Shown here: positions 1 to 9,212 of the stretch, in pieces
How the letters are laid out: each line of letters opens with the position of its first letter
Numbering within the stretch: position 1 is the first letter of the stretch
Source: CAXSBA01 sp965277105
Lineage (GTDB): Bacteria; Spirochaetota; UBA12135; COTS27; CAXSBA01
Reading direction: 5' to 3'
Length of the DNA: 64,000 nucleotides
Assembly: GCA_965277105.1 (NCBI GenBank)
Contig: OZ255710.1
Span: forward strand, 1,364,001 to 1,428,000
The notes under the pieces: model-generated
What the model was told of the DNA's origin: nothing
Seen by the model: only the letters and a program-made list of their open reading frames with translations
Databases searched by the model: none
Translations under genes and position numbers: made by a program

Positions 1-61
1 GAGCTCTATTACAATATATAATCAAAAAATTTAACGATTTAAATAAAAGCGCGTTTATTTT

Positions 62-106
62 CCCCCTCTCTGATTTCTCTCCTTTATCTAGAGAGGGGGT
101 TTTTTT
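62..106 (+). terminator. Rho-independent terminator, plus-strand reading
   Basis: CCCCCTCTC (62-70) pairs perfectly with GAGAGGGGG (91-99), with a 20-base loop and a run of seven T after it (100-106). The T tract lies on the plus-strand side, so it best terminates a plus-strand transcript arriving from outside the window; on the minus strand the hairpin lies just past the lpxD stop but is followed by GGGGGAAAATAAA rather than T. Confidence 0.7.
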
Positions 107-130
107 ATCTTTTTCTACTTTTTTATATTT

Positions 131-1126
131 CTACTTATTTTTGTTGTTGTAAAGTTTTTCTAAGAATAGGTCCATCCTGAGCCTTTTGTAAATATCCATC
201 CCAGGACTACCTAAAATTTTTTCTCCCTCTCGAACAACTTTATGAGCTGGTATCCCACTCTGGGGTCCAATCATAGCGTTTTTTTCGATAACAACATGAT
301 CGCTAATCCCAACCTGCCCAGCTAAAATTACCCCTTCTTGAATTGTCGAGCTTCCGGCAATCCCAGTTTGAGAAACGATAATAGAATTTTTACCAACCAT
401 AACGTTATGAGCAATTTGAACTAGATTATCAATTTTCACATTATCTTCAATAATCGTTGCATTAATCGTTGCTCGATCGATAGCAACGTTACTGCCGATT
501 TCCACGTTTTTTCCAATAATCACATTTCCTATTTGAGGGATTTTAATGATTCCTTTAGCAGTTTTTTCAAAGCCAAAACCACAACCACCAACAACTGAGT
601 TATCATAAATAGTAGTATTATCCCCGATTACTGTCCCATCTTTTATAATAACTCCAGCATGAATCGTCACATTATTGCCTAAAACCACCCTATGCCCAAT
701 TTGGTTATGGCCTTTTAATACACACCCGGCTCCAATCTGCACTTCCTCTCCTAAGGAAACAAAAGGCCCAAAACGAAGATCGTTGGCTAAATGAGGATTT
801 TTTTCTACTCTTGCTGAAGTAAGTGCTTGGGGGAAGTTATTGGCAAACTTTTTATAGGGATCAAAAAAATTAAGTATAGTAATAAAATCAAGAAGAAAAT
901 TTTCCGAAAAAAAAAAGCATTTTTCAGGATCTATTTTTATTTTATCTTTTAAAGAAATATCGCAAAAAAAGCAGTTTCCTTTTTCAATAATTTCTAATTT
1001 TTTCTTATCTTTAACGAATAAAAGAGTATTTTTTTCCGGATAACGAAAATCATTAACTTTAGTAATTTCTAAATTCTTTCCTAAATAATCTAGTTGTAAT
1101 AGTTTTTTTAACTTATTAGAATCCAT
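131..1126 (-). CDS. lpxD: UDP-3-O-acylglucosamine N-acyltransferase LpxD
   Basis: LpxD adds the second hydroxyacyl chain, from acyl-ACP, to UDP-3-O-acyl-glucosamine, the third step of lipid A synthesis in the cytoplasm. The 331-aa protein has the family's usual length: a weak N-terminal substrate-binding domain (about 1-100), then a long run of hexapeptide repeats forming a left-handed beta helix (about 105-300), and a C-terminal helix. The segment QIAHNV places the expected catalytic histidine at residue 240. It is the last gene of bamA-ompH-lpxD, the conserved order in many diderms, with 16 bases between it and ompH. Its presence argues that this organism makes lipid A. No lpxA or fabZ follows within the window. 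Confidence 0.95.
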   Translation of the reverse strand: MDSNKLKKLLQLDYLGKNLEITKVNDFRYPEKNTLLFVKDKKKLEIIEKGNCFFCDISLKDKIKIDPEKCFFFSENFLLDFITILNFFDPYKKFANNFPQALTSARVEKNPHLANDLRFGPFVSLGEEVQIGAGCVLKGHNQIGHRVVLGNNVTIHAGVIIKDGTVIGDNTTIYDNSVVGGCGFGFEKTAKGIIKIPQIGNVIIGKNVEIGSNVAIDRATINATIIEDNVKIDNLVQIAHNVMVGKNSIIVSQTGIAGSSTIQEGVILAGQVGISDHVVIEKNAMIGPQSGIPAHKVVREGEKILGSPGMDIYKRLRMDLFLEKLYNNKNK

Positions 1127-1142
1127 AAAAAATTTCCACTTA

Positions 1143-1658
1143 TTAATTTTCTAATTTCTCGATAACCAAAGGAGTGATGTTCGCATCTTCATTAGCATAA
1201 ATAACTCCCTGATCCCTTTCTAGCACAATGGAATACCCGTTTTTAACCGCTACTTCTTGAATGGTACGGTAAATGCCCCTTACTATTTCTGGGGTTAATC
1301 GCTCACTTTCTAAAACATCTAATGAGTCCTCATCAAGATTACCTTCCAGTAGCTCATTTAATTTTCTTTTTTCAAAATCGATTTGTGCTTCTAAATCTTT
1401 TTTTTCGTCTTCAAATATTCCTTCTGCAATGGCCTGTTCTTCAAGGAAAAAGATATTTTCCCTAATTTTTTTTATTTCTTCGGTAACGTCTTTTTCTACA
1501 CCTAAAAGTTTGCTTTTAACAGTGATATTATCTCCCACAAAACTGATAATTTTTTTTAAATCCAACCATCCTACTTGAATGATTTTCAACTTAGAGCGCT
1601 GTCCCCAAAGCTCCGAAAAGAACACTAAAAAAAGCATAATAATAATAATTTTTTTCAT
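1143..1658 (-). CDS. ompH: OmpH/Skp-family periplasmic chaperone
   Basis: Skp-type proteins are trimeric periplasmic chaperones that hold unfolded outer-membrane proteins and deliver them to BamA. This 171-aa protein has an N-terminal signal peptide (hydrophobic residues about 3-17, likely cut near LWGQ), then a charged, helix-rich segment (about 50-115) of the kind that forms the Skp tentacles, and a C-terminal part with the typical ending of the family, including GYSIVLERDQGVIYA. It sits between bamA and lpxD, as in proteobacteria, 31 bases after bamA. Sequence conservation in this family is low; length, signal peptide and position carry the assignment. Confidence 0.85.
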   Translation of the reverse strand: MKKIIIIMLFLVFFSELWGQRSKLKIIQVGWLDLKKIISFVGDNITVKSKLLGVEKDVTEEIKKIRENIFFLEEQAIAEGIFEDEKKDLEAQIDFEKRKLNELLEGNLDEDSLDVLESERLTPEIVRGIYRTIQEVAVKNGYSIVLERDQGVIYANEDANITPLVIEKLEN

Positions 1659-1689
1659 ATTTTTATCCTCACTTTAAATATTAATTTTA

Positions 1690-4218
1690 TTAGAAAAAGG
1701 TTTGAATGTCAAAACTAAAATCGGGGCGATAATTAACATTATCCCTATACCTAGTTTGATTAAAAGCTCTAAAAGTATTACTATTTTGATCATAAATAAA
1801 TTTCCAGCTAAAATAAAACCTTATTGGTAATTGAGGAATATTTAACCGAATCCCAAAACCTGTACTATACATATAGTTCTTCCAGTTAAAAATAAAGTCC
1901 CAAGTAGAAAAATCACTGAAACTTAATTGTTTATTGGAAATCGCCGCCATGTCTAAAAAGAAAACTATTTGGATTAGATCGACAAAAATATTTTGCCGAA
2001 TTTCAAAATTCTGACTAAAAGTTGCTTGACCTAAAGGATAATCGTTATCAGTGAATAACGCTCCACTACCATAGCGTTGTTTTCTAAAATCTCGAATGTC
2101 ATCTACTTCCCAGCCTGTAATATCACGCTCTGTTATAGCTAAATAATTAATCTCATCATAAACAAACTCACCTGAAAGGGACTTGCCTAATGTTCTTAAA
2201 TTATTTTTATAAACGAAAACTAATTTCATCCTAAAATCCTCTAATCCACTAAAATTCCAAGCAATGGACCGATAAACTCCAAAGTTGAAATTCCAATTAG
2301 TTAAAGAAAAATCTCCGAAATAAAAGGTGGGATTTAAACTAATAATTTCTCCATCCGTGGGATTAATGATGCTATTGCGATTATCCCTTTGCAGTAGTAA
2401 GCTAAAAGTATAATAAAGCCTAGTGTTATGCGGAGGAGCTTCGTCAAATAATGACTTGTTAGCTTCATAAAGTTCTAGCTGGGTATATTTCTCGGGCCAA
2501 ACAGTGAAGTCTTGCAAATAGCTTTTAACGTAGTTAATTGAAAGAGTCTCTCGTATTTGTATCCAACTTAAAAACCTCTGAGCTGAAGTTATCGAAGCAG
2601 AAACAATATCACGAGTATATTGAATGCTATCGCTCTCATTATTAACCACCCCTCTACTCCCTCCATCAGGAGAAACTACTTTCCCACTGTTGTCTTCGGT
2701 GTTAAAATCTCGGTAATATTTCCCAATAGAAAAAGATCCCCCCAAAGCTACCGGGTAATCCAAAAACCAAGGATCTTCAAAGGAAATTTTAAAATCTTTT
2801 ACATTAACTCCTACACTAGTTTTGACCCCAAAACTATAACCATAACCAAGAAAATTATTATCTTTCAATTCGCCAATCAAAGAAAATCCTGAGTTAAACC
2901 CATAACCAAATCCTGCAGAAAAAACTGTAGTTCTTTTTTCTTGAAAACTTAGATAAATATCCATAAGTCCTTCGGTAGATCCTATTCGATAATTAGGACT
3001 AACTAAAGAAAAATAATCCAACCGACTTAAATTTCTTAGACTACCATTAATTTTGCTAAGGTTAAAAGTTTCTCCTACACTAAATAGCAACTCCCGCTCT
3101 ACTACATTTTTTTTTGTTTTTCCCAATCCTTCAATATAAATATTTTCAATATGTCCTATTTGTCCTTCGTAAATGTCAATTAAATAATTAACCTGTTTAT
3201 TTTCTTCATCAACGCTATCTAAAGGGGTAATTCGGGAGAAAATATAGCCATTATTTCTATATTTAAAATAAATGGACTGAATGTCTTGTAAATGAGTAAT
3301 TTCGTTATAAATCTCTCCTTTTTCTCTTTTAAAATCAGCTATTAATTCGTCATCTGAAAAAATATTATTGCCCCTTAAACGAACATCTCCAAAAAAGTAT
3401 TTTTCCCCGGGAAGAATATCCACATCAATCGTAACGAACTTTTCATCTTTTTTTTTGGTCTTACGCCACTCATAACTAATAGCAATATCCATTATTTGCG
3501 CTCGATAATAACCAAAGCTTTTCAATCTAAGGATTATTTTTTGGCGATCCTGCATTAGCTGATTATAATTAAAATACCCTCGACGATGCCAGCGGTGCTC
3601 CTTCAAGTCAATAAATCTTTTTATCTGCTTTATTTCTTTTTTTGAGATGTTAAAAAAATTAATTTCTTTAACTAGGTAACGACTCCCTTCATCAATGATA
3701 AAATAAACATCAAAGGCATTGGCCTCGGCAACAACGGTTTCAACCTCGACTTGCACATCTAAAAATCCTGCTTGTAGATAAGTTTCAATTACTCTTAATC
3801 GTCCTTGATTAATGTCGTTTTGATTATAGTATTTTACTTCGGTGATGGGATTATCTTCTTTTATTTTAGAGCTTCTTAAATGATCATTGCCAACAAAAAT
3901 CAATTTATTTATCGTAATTCTTTCCTTTACCGTAAGAAAAACAACAATCTCACTCTCACTTACTTCCTCAATGCTAAGACTAATATCTTCAAAAAACCTT
4001 GAGGCATTAATCCTTTTGATGACATTTCTAATTTGTTGATTACTAATAGCATCACCTACACTAAACCCTATGTTTTTAAGGATAAGTTTTTCATTAATGG
4101 TCTGATTCCCCTCAATGATAATGTCACTTACTATTTTGTTGTCATAGTTTAGTTGAGAAAATAGCAAAAAAGTATTCGCTAAAAGCAAAAAAAAGAACTT
4201 AGTAACGTTGAATTTCAA
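1690..4218 (-). CDS. bamA: Outer membrane assembly factor BamA
   Basis: BamA is the central outer-membrane component of the BAM machine that folds beta-barrel proteins into the outer membrane. The 842-aa protein has a signal peptide (about 1-22), a series of POTRA domains (about 25-430), and a C-terminal 16-strand barrel (about 440-842) ending in phenylalanine, the usual signature of an outer-membrane barrel. Its length is close to the E. coli protein (810 aa). It is the first gene of the bamA-ompH-lpxD group; a TATAAT box lies 45 bases upstream, right after the nnr terminator. No other BAM lipoprotein is nearby. Confidence 0.95.
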   Translation of the reverse strand: MKFNVTKFFFLLLANTFLLFSQLNYDNKIVSDIIIEGNQTINEKLILKNIGFSVGDAISNQQIRNVIKRINASRFFEDISLSIEEVSESEIVVFLTVKERITINKLIFVGNDHLRSSKIKEDNPITEVKYYNQNDINQGRLRVIETYLQAGFLDVQVEVETVVAEANAFDVYFIIDEGSRYLVKEINFFNISKKEIKQIKRFIDLKEHRWHRRGYFNYNQLMQDRQKIILRLKSFGYYRAQIMDIAISYEWRKTKKKDEKFVTIDVDILPGEKYFFGDVRLRGNNIFSDDELIADFKREKGEIYNEITHLQDIQSIYFKYRNNGYIFSRITPLDSVDEENKQVNYLIDIYEGQIGHIENIYIEGLGKTKKNVVERELLFSVGETFNLSKINGSLRNLSRLDYFSLVSPNYRIGSTEGLMDIYLSFQEKRTTVFSAGFGYGFNSGFSLIGELKDNNFLGYGYSFGVKTSVGVNVKDFKISFEDPWFLDYPVALGGSFSIGKYYRDFNTEDNSGKVVSPDGGSRGVVNNESDSIQYTRDIVSASITSAQRFLSWIQIRETLSINYVKSYLQDFTVWPEKYTQLELYEANKSLFDEAPPHNTRLYYTFSLLLQRDNRNSIINPTDGEIISLNPTFYFGDFSLTNWNFNFGVYRSIAWNFSGLEDFRMKLVFVYKNNLRTLGKSLSGEFVYDEINYLAITERDITGWEVDDIRDFRKQRYGSGALFTDNDYPLGQATFSQNFEIRQNIFVDLIQIVFFLDMAAISNKQLSFSDFSTWDFIFNWKNYMYSTGFGIRLNIPQLPIRFYFSWKFIYDQNSNTFRAFNQTRYRDNVNYRPDFSFDIQTFF

Positions 4219-4263
4219 TGAAATATTAATAAATTTAGGACAAAATAAACTTTTATAATATTA

Positions 4264-4291
4264 ATTATAGTATGGAAATAGTCGTAAAAAA
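4264..4291 (-). promoter_or_regulatory. Putative bamA promoter
   Basis: On the minus strand TATAAT (4264-4269), preceded by TAC, lies 16 bases downstream of TTTTTT (4286-4291). The latter is the T tract of the nnr terminator, so terminator tail and -35 region would overlap. The leader to the bamA ATG would be about 40 bases. Inferred from sequence only. Confidence 0.45.
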
Positions 4292-4309
4292 TCTAGGTTT
4301 TTTAAACCT
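4285..4309 (-). terminator. Putative terminator after nnr
   Basis: Read on the minus strand, AGGTTT (4304-4309) and AAACCT (4295-4300) form a 6-bp stem with a 3-base loop, followed after three bases by TTTTTT (4286-4291). It begins about 10 bases after the nnr stop. The stem is short, so termination is probably partial. Confidence 0.45.
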
Positions 4310-4319
4310 GTTAGATAAA

Positions 4320-5888
4320 TTATTTTTCTTTATTGAGGAAATAATTAAGGGATAGGGGGATAACATTAACCAACTCTTCAGCGCTGTAAAAACCTAGTTT
4401 TTTATGAGCAATTTTTCCACTTAGTGAATGGATTAAAACCGCTAAAGCCAAATAATCAAGCACTATTTCGTCAGAAAAAACACTAAGCTGATAAGTGATA
4501 ATGCTGCTTATTATACCCCCAAGAATATCCCCACTTCCGGCCACTCCTAAACTAGGGTTAGGGTAATGAATGGTAGCTATTTTGCCCTGCGGGGTAAAGA
4601 TATAAGTTGTCGATAATTTCAAGATGATAAATACTCCCCATTTTTTACTAAGCTCTTTACCAAAAAAGTAGGGGTTTTTTTTAATAGTAGACGTAGCCTT
4701 TCCTAGTAGCATGGCCATTTCTCCTAAATGAGGTGTTAAAATAATTGGTAGTTTCGTTGCTATTTGAGAAAAAAAAGATTGATAATGCTTAAACCAAATT
4801 AAACCATCAGCATCAAAAACTAAACTTTTTAAACAATTAAGCGCATCATAATTTTTTTTATTAACTAAACGAGAAAAGAAAAAATTAATCTCTTCATCTT
4901 TTAAATTCCTTCCTAACCCCGGCCCAATTAAAAGGGTTTGTTGTTTAGCAAAGTTAAAATCAAATAATTTAACTTTCTCTAGGATAAAATTATTATTCTT
5001 TTTTGTCTGCAAGGGATAATCTTTTTCCCGCACAATAAGCGAAACCAAGCCAGCACCTGCTTTAAAACTAGCTAGCCCGGCTAAATTAGGAGCCCCGAGA
5101 TATTTTCTTGAACCACCTAAAATTAAAACCGAACCTCGACTATTTTTAAAATCATTCTTCTGCAATTTTTTAACATTAAAAAAATGATTATAAGAAAAAA
5201 ACTTATGCTGAAGTTTTTTCATTAGCCAAGCAGGAAAACCTGGATTAAGAGAATAAATCTTTCCTACTTTAGCACTATACTCAGGATAAAAAAACAAATC
5301 TTTGTAAGGCCCAAAAGTGATGGTTAAATCTGCTCCTACAATTTTTTGCGGAGAACACCCATAGCCCAACCCACTAGGAAGATCAAGGGCCACGACTTGT
5401 AAGTGTTTGTACTTTTTTTTTAGACGATTAATCCAATTAATAATAGTAGTAATTTTTTTATCATTAGTTTTTCGAAAACCAACCCCAAAAAGACCATCTA
5501 CTATCACAGTCTGCGGAGTGATGAGTTTTGTTATGGCTAAGTTATCCACGGGGAAGGAAAAAAAGTTGCCTTTAAGTTTTTTGACAATAGCAAGGTTCAT
5601 TTGATTAGCCGAAGTTTTACTTTCTTTTAAAAGCACGAGATAAACCTTAGTATGATTTTCTAAAAGCGCTTGCCGGGCAATGACCAAACCATCTCCTCCA
5701 TTATTCCCCGGGCCAATAAAAAAAACTAGTGGGTGAGAAAATAAACTTTGTATTTTCTTTTTTAAAAGAAGCCAGGCTTTTAGCCCAGCATCTTCCATTA
5801 AAATATTTTCTGGAATTTTTAAATGAGCTTGAGTTGCTTTATCCAAAGACGCCATCTCTTCGCTAGTAACAACATAGTGAGATGGCAT
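4320..5888 (-). CDS. nnr: Bifunctional NAD(P)H-hydrate epimerase/dehydratase
   Basis: This enzyme repairs damaged NADH and NADPH hydrates: the N-terminal YjeF domain epimerises the R and S forms, and the C-terminal ribokinase-like domain dehydrates the S form using ADP (or ATP). The 522-aa length matches the two-domain bacterial fusion. Visible marks are FIGPGNNGGDGL in the epimerase half (about residues 58-70), LTPHLGEMAMLLG in the middle of the kinase-like half, and GVAGSGDILGGII near residue 450, the phosphate-binding motif with its catalytic aspartate. It lies 73 bases downstream of mdh and 101 bases upstream of bamA, with a probable terminator after it. Confidence 0.93.
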   Translation of the reverse strand: MPSHYVVTSEEMASLDKATQAHLKIPENILMEDAGLKAWLLLKKKIQSLFSHPLVFFIGPGNNGGDGLVIARQALLENHTKVYLVLLKESKTSANQMNLAIVKKLKGNFFSFPVDNLAITKLITPQTVIVDGLFGVGFRKTNDKKITTIINWINRLKKKYKHLQVVALDLPSGLGYGCSPQKIVGADLTITFGPYKDLFFYPEYSAKVGKIYSLNPGFPAWLMKKLQHKFFSYNHFFNVKKLQKNDFKNSRGSVLILGGSRKYLGAPNLAGLASFKAGAGLVSLIVREKDYPLQTKKNNNFILEKVKLFDFNFAKQQTLLIGPGLGRNLKDEEINFFFSRLVNKKNYDALNCLKSLVFDADGLIWFKHYQSFFSQIATKLPIILTPHLGEMAMLLGKATSTIKKNPYFFGKELSKKWGVFIILKLSTTYIFTPQGKIATIHYPNPSLGVAGSGDILGGIISSIITYQLSVFSDEIVLDYLALAVLIHSLSGKIAHKKLGFYSAEELVNVIPLSLNYFLNKEK

Positions 5889-5961
5889 TAAAAAATAAAA
5901 ATATTATTAAAAATCAAAGTATTCTAAAGTAAAGGAATAAATTGATTTTTTAAAAAAAAAA

Positions 5962-6951
5962 TTATAATAAGTTTTTAACCGCTTCTTTTTCTTCTAAAAG
6001 TTCATCATAACTGGCTTTTACTTTACCTTGACTAAAGTCATTAAGCTCAAGCCCTTCTACTACCTGCCAATTTTCGCCATCGCTTTTAATAGGGAAAGAA
6101 AACATCACTTCTTCGTCAATCCCATATGGATTCCTAGCTACTGTAGAAGAAACTGCTACTGAAAACCAATCTCCTACTGGAGTGGGAGTAACAAGACTTT
6201 TCACCGTTGCTAAAGCTGCCGAAGCCGCCGAAGCTGCCGAAGAAGCTCCCCGAGCGTTAATAATAGCTGCCCCTCTTTGCTGAACCGTTTGAATAAAATC
6301 ACTTTCCAGCCAATTGCTATCTTGGATAACTTCAGTAACGGGTTTGCCATCTATTTTAGCATGATAGAAATCAGGATACTGGGTGCTAGAGTGATTACCC
6401 CAAATAGTCATATTGCTTATTTTAGAATTATGAATACCCGACTTCTCAGCGAGTTGAGAAATAGCTCGTTGCTCATCAAGAGCAGTCATAGCAAAAAAGT
6501 TTTTTGCTGGGATTCGATTAGCTTTGCTTTTAGCAATCAAAGCATTGGTGTTACAAGGATTACCAACCACCAAAACTTTACAATTATCTTGAGCATTTTC
6601 TTCGATAGCTAGCCCTTGACTGGTAAAAATGCCTCCATTAATATTGAGTAAATCTTTTCGTTCCATGCCTTTTTTGCGAGGAACAGAGCCAACTAATAAA
6701 GCCCAGTCCGCGTCCTTAAAGGCAACTTCCAATTTATCAGTAGTTGTTATCGATTTAAGGCAAGAAAAAGCACAGTCGTCTAATTCCATTTTAACGCCTT
6801 CTAAAGCGGGTAGTGCTTGGGGAAGTTCTAATAGTTTTAAATTAACTAGGGTATCTTTCCCAAAAATTTCTCCCGAAGCTAAGCGAAACAACAAAGCATA
6901 GCCAATTTGTCCAGCTGCTCCCGTGATACTTACAGTAATTTCTTTTTGCAT
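5962..6951 (-). CDS. mdh: Malate dehydrogenase (NAD-dependent)
   Basis: It interconverts malate and oxaloacetate in the TCA cycle. The 329-aa protein belongs to the cytosolic-type MDH group (as in Leptospira, actinobacteria and Burkholderia) rather than the short E. coli type. The N-terminal Rossmann motif reads ITGAAGQIGYALLFRLASG, MDH-specific arginines lie in the RKKGMERKDLL loop (about 92-104), VVGNPCNTNA follows, and the catalytic histidine is at 187 in TIWGNHSSTQYP. The gene has its own extended -10 promoter and a strong ribosome site (AGGGGG), so it is probably separately transcribed although it follows the polyol operon by only 61 bases. Confidence 0.96.
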   Translation of the reverse strand: MQKEITVSITGAAGQIGYALLFRLASGEIFGKDTLVNLKLLELPQALPALEGVKMELDDCAFSCLKSITTTDKLEVAFKDADWALLVGSVPRKKGMERKDLLNINGGIFTSQGLAIEENAQDNCKVLVVGNPCNTNALIAKSKANRIPAKNFFAMTALDEQRAISQLAEKSGIHNSKISNMTIWGNHSSTQYPDFYHAKIDGKPVTEVIQDSNWLESDFIQTVQQRGAAIINARGASSAASAASAALATVKSLVTPTPVGDWFSVAVSSTVARNPYGIDEEVMFSFPIKSDGENWQVVEGLELNDFSQGKVKASYDELLEEKEAVKNLL

Positions 6952-6984
6952 AATGTATGCCCCCTAATTTATAAAGATATAGGA

Positions 6985-6993
6985 ATTATACCA
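6985..6993 (-). promoter_or_regulatory. Extended -10 promoter of mdh
   Basis: TGGTATAAT on the minus strand is a TGn-extended -10 element. It lies 33 bases before the mdh ATG and leaves a short leader that contains the AGGGGG ribosome site. No good -35 hexamer is visible, as is usual for extended -10 promoters. Confidence 0.5.
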
Positions 6994-7012
6994 TAAATAA
7001 ACATTTATAGCA

Positions 7013-7810
7013 CTAGTTCATCACACTGCCACCATCAACGTTAATGGTTTGAGCAGTGATGTAATTTGCTTCTTCACTGGCCAAAAAAACCGCTACTTCC
7101 GCTATTTGATTAGGTTCTCCCATATATCCCAAAGGAACCGCTCGTCCCACTTGCTTTTTCTTTTCTCCTAAGGGTAAATTTTCATATTTAGCAAATAGTT
7201 TATCGACTTCCTGCCACATAGGTGTATCAATTACTCCTGGAGCAATAGCATTAACTCGAATATGATGAGGCGCCATAGCTAAAGCCGCACTTTGGGTGTA
7301 ACTAATAACCGCGGCCTTAGTAGCGCAGTAATGAGAAACTAAAGCTTCTCCTCTTCTCCCAGCTTGCGATGAGAGATTAATAATCGACCCCCTTACGCTA
7401 TTTTTAACCATAGAAGCTAAAACTTTCTGCATTAAGAAAAACATTCCTTTCACATTAACAGCAAAAAGTTCATCATACATAGCTTCATCGCTTTCTAACA
7501 AAGGAGCCATATCGAAAATAGCAGCATTATTAAATAAGATATGAATATTCCCCCATTTTTTTTCTGCTTCCTCTAAAAAGGTAGTTACCGCACTAGATTT
7601 AGTAACGTCAACATTGGGATAATAATGCAGTTTTTCTGGGTATTCTTCTAATAATTTTTTAATTTCTTCACTGGGATTTTCGTCTAAATCCCCCACACTA
7701 CACTTAGCACCCGATACTAAAAAAGCCCTTACTGTGGCTAAGCCAATGCCACGATTCCCCCCGCTAATAATGGCATGTTTATCTAGTAAGCGGTTATTTA
7801 TTTTGTTCAA
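7013..7810 (-). CDS. smoS: Short-chain dehydrogenase, sorbitol/polyol dehydrogenase type
   Basis: A 265-aa classical short-chain dehydrogenase, probably oxidising an imported polyol such as sorbitol or galactitol to the ketose with NAD+. It shows the cofactor motif SGGNRGIG near residue 17, the NNAA motif near residue 93, the active-site Tyr161-x3-Lys165 in HYCATKAA, and the family ending DGGSVMN. It overlaps the end of mtlK by 17 bases and is the last gene of a set equivalent to the Rhodobacter smo operon, where smoS is the sorbitol dehydrogenase. The family also acts on other alcohols, so the substrate is inferred from context. Confidence 0.8.
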   Translation of the reverse strand: MNKINNRLLDKHAIISGGNRGIGLATVRAFLVSGAKCSVGDLDENPSEEIKKLLEEYPEKLHYYPNVDVTKSSAVTTFLEEAEKKWGNIHILFNNAAIFDMAPLLESDEAMYDELFAVNVKGMFFLMQKVLASMVKNSVRGSIINLSSQAGRRGEALVSHYCATKAAVISYTQSAALAMAPHHIRVNAIAPGVIDTPMWQEVDKLFAKYENLPLGEKKKQVGRAVPLGYMGEPNQIAEVAVFLASEEANYITAQTINVDGGSVMN

Positions 7811-9203
7811 TAAAATACTCTATCCTTTTCATTGCTTCTCGCATATTAGCGATAACATTTTCATTATCAACTAAATCTCCCCACAGCATACCATTAGCGC
7901 AAAAAGCAGCAACTGAATCCGAAGAACGACAAATAGCTTGGGCTACAAGTAGATCCATAGATTGATCTTCATACTCGAAAGATATCTTACCCACATCCCA
8001 CATTTTAAGGAACTCTAAAAAAAGAGCCGGCAACATAATAACATCAACAATGCTTTCTTCCCTTTTTAATCGAGTTTTTATAGTAGGGACAATAAACCCG
8101 GGTATTTTAGAAAACCCGTCCATAGCTACTCGTTGATTTGTGTCTTTTAAATAAGCGTTAGAGAAACGGTCTAAGACTAAATCACGATAATTTTCTAAGT
8201 TGATCGGACTAGGAAGCAAGATAGGAATTACGTCATTGGTAATATAGTCATAGGCCATTTTTCTAATGGCTGGCTGAAGCAATCCTTCGTGAATATAGTT
8301 ATAGCCCAACAAGCTCCCCGCCCAAGCAATGCAGCTATGTGTCGCATTAAGCAAGCGAATTTTGGCATTTTCATAAGGCTCGACATTGCCCACTAATTCC
8401 ACACCTACTTTTTCTAAAGCAGGCCGCTCGTTAATAAAGTTATCTTCTAAAACCCATTGAATAAATTCCTCGCCCATAACGGCACTTGCATTTTTTTCAC
8501 CAGTAGCTCGAGCTACTCGCTCGAAAACTTCCTCGCTTGGACGCGGGGTAATTCGGTCCACCATACTTTGCGGACAACTGCAATTATTTTCAAACCAGTT
8601 TAAAAATTCATTATCACCTAATAAACAGATAAACTGTTTCATTCCTCTTTTAAAGCGTTGCCCATTATGCTGCAAATTATCACAAGTCATCAAAGTAATT
8701 TTTGCTTTATCTTGAGCCTCTCCATTATCTGCTATTTTTTCTTTTCTTGCTTTAAGTAGGCGATACAAAACTCCATAAACGGTACGCATTTTTTGCTGCC
8801 CTTCTTTAACTTTTAAATCATTAGCTAAATCGGGGAGAGCAACCATAAGGTTATCTTCTAAATCTAAATAATACCCCGCTTCCGTTACGGTAAAGGAAAT
8901 GATTTTGGTATGGAGGTCAGCTCCTACTCTCATTATTTCTTTTAAACTATCTTCATAAGGAATAATTTTTTGAAGGGAGCGAATTCCTTGATAATTTTTT
9001 TCTCCTTGAGGAGAAATGGTTTCTAACGTGTATTTCCCTCCGCTATCTTTTAACGCCTTAATAACCGGAGGATCTTCTTGAATATTCCCCGCGACTATTC
9101 CCCAATCTTCGTCCCCTAATTGATAAAGCTCATTAATATAAACAGCTTGATGAGCTCGGTGGAATGAACCTAACCCTAAATGGAGGATAATTTTTTTAGG
9201 CAT
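7794..9203 (-). CDS. mtlK: Mannitol 2-dehydrogenase
   Basis: Member of the long-chain mannitol dehydrogenase family, which oxidises D-mannitol (some also D-arabitol or D-sorbitol) to D-fructose with NAD+ in the cytoplasm, without prior phosphorylation. The 469-aa length suits the family (about 450-490). The N-terminal Rossmann motif GLGSFHRAHQAVY (about 9-21), TLMTCDNLQHNG in the middle, VDRITP, and the helix starting KIRLLNATHSCIAWAG, which holds the conserved lysine, asparagine and histidine of the active site, are all present. It lies 9 bases after smoK and overlaps smoS, so import and first oxidation are one transcription unit. Confidence 0.93.
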   Translation of the reverse strand: MPKKIILHLGLGSFHRAHQAVYINELYQLGDEDWGIVAGNIQEDPPVIKALKDSGGKYTLETISPQGEKNYQGIRSLQKIIPYEDSLKEIMRVGADLHTKIISFTVTEAGYYLDLEDNLMVALPDLANDLKVKEGQQKMRTVYGVLYRLLKARKEKIADNGEAQDKAKITLMTCDNLQHNGQRFKRGMKQFICLLGDNEFLNWFENNCSCPQSMVDRITPRPSEEVFERVARATGEKNASAVMGEEFIQWVLEDNFINERPALEKVGVELVGNVEPYENAKIRLLNATHSCIAWAGSLLGYNYIHEGLLQPAIRKMAYDYITNDVIPILLPSPINLENYRDLVLDRFSNAYLKDTNQRVAMDGFSKIPGFIVPTIKTRLKREESIVDVIMLPALFLEFLKMWDVGKISFEYEDQSMDLLVAQAICRSSDSVAAFCANGMLWGDLVDNENVIANMREAMKRIEYFIEQNK

Positions 9204-9212
9204 TGAACTTAT

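Noticed and set aside
1273..1578. Plus-strand open frames opposite ompH, and many similar ones over rpoB, aceE and others
   Set aside because: They are antisense shadows of well-supported genes, without ribosome sites or recognisable products.
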